From Actinobacteria bacterium UBA2286 (GTDB taxonomy: Bacteria > Actinomycetota > Coriobacteriia > Anaerosomatales > Anaerosomataceae), in the NCBI GenBank assembly GCA_002345925.1, contig DDWM01000020.1:4550-18369 (forward strand): a stretch of 13,820 bases of DNA. The letters are read 5' to 3'. Below the pieces are notes generated by a model that saw only the letters and a list, made by a program, of their open reading frames with translations, was not told the DNA's origin and searched no databases. Of the stretch, positions 13,721 to 13,820 are shown piece after piece. The translations under genes were made by a program, and so were the position numbers. Position 1 is the stretch's first letter, and every line of letters starts with the position of its first letter.

Positions 13721-13820
13721 CTATGCGGCAGACTTCAGCGTCTTTGCTTTCTTTGCATGCGCGTACAGCCAGAAACCAACAGCCACCGAGATCACGGTAC
13801 CGCCGCCGGTGATGGCATAG
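13721..13820 (-). CDS. C-terminal tail of a membrane protein, possibly an amino-acid/polyamine transporter (partial)
   Basis: Only the last 32 residues are in the window. They form one hydrophobic helix (YAITGGGTVISVAVGFWLYA) followed by a basic cytosolic tail (HAKKAKTLKSAA) and TAG at 13721-13723. This is the shape of the last helix of an APC-type permease. The position 30 bp upstream of aguA on the same strand makes an agmatine/putrescine antiporter a reasonable guess, as in agmatine operons elsewhere. The tail alone does not prove the family. Confidence 0.6.
   Translation of the reverse strand, partial: YAITGGGTVISVAVGFWLYAHAKKAKTLKSAA

Overview
The window is high-GC, densely packed bacterial chromosome. 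The gene order mfd - parvulin foldase - mazG - eno, the alternative GTG/TTG starts, the strong GGAGG-type ribosome sites and an apparent selenoprotein suggest an anaerobic or microaerophilic member of the Actinomycetota, probably Coriobacteriia-like. That placement is inference; no rRNA or marker tree is available here.

Layout, right to left along the minus strand for most genes. Positions 1-7089 hold a housekeeping run transcribed leftward: mfd (repair coupling factor), a lipoprotein parvulin foldase, a tetrapyrrole-methylase/MazG fusion, and enolase (cut by the window edge). The run has its own sigma70-type promoter at 7155-7183, and its -10 lies between the arms of a perfect 12-bp inverted repeat. 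Positions 7193-9239 hold two exported proteins, a C39-like cysteine peptidase followed by a propeller-like lipoprotein. The peptidase has a structured leader and a promoter with tandem 11-bp direct repeats, which look like an OmpR/PhoB-family operator. nth (endonuclease III) runs rightward from the other side of that intergenic region.

Positions 10133-11585 are a leftward cluster: a small four-cysteine protein, a YacP-type NYN ribonuclease, and a DUF554 membrane protein. Diverging from it is the most notable gene: a BCP/PrxQ-type peroxiredoxin at 11659-12144. Its reading frame is interrupted only by one TGA, exactly at the peroxidatic cysteine position (TPG-TGA-T). It should be read as a selenoprotein of 161 residues with selenocysteine at 50 and no cysteine anywhere. 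Automatic gene callers would split it or call it a pseudogene. A 23-bp near-perfect palindrome sits in the short divergent promoter region.

On the right are a MoaD/ThiS-like beta-grasp protein, a folded 149-bp intergenic region, agmatine deiminase (aguA), and the C-terminal tail of a membrane protein, perhaps the agmatine or amino-acid transporter that feeds AguA. Two convergent pairs (nth/DUF554 and peroxiredoxin/MoaD-like) overlap by a shared CTAG, in which each strand reads TAG.

The rest is ordinary housekeeping. Items deserving attention are the selenocysteine peroxiredoxin and its palindrome, the phased 11-bp repeats upstream of the peptidase, and the inverted repeat around the mfd -10.
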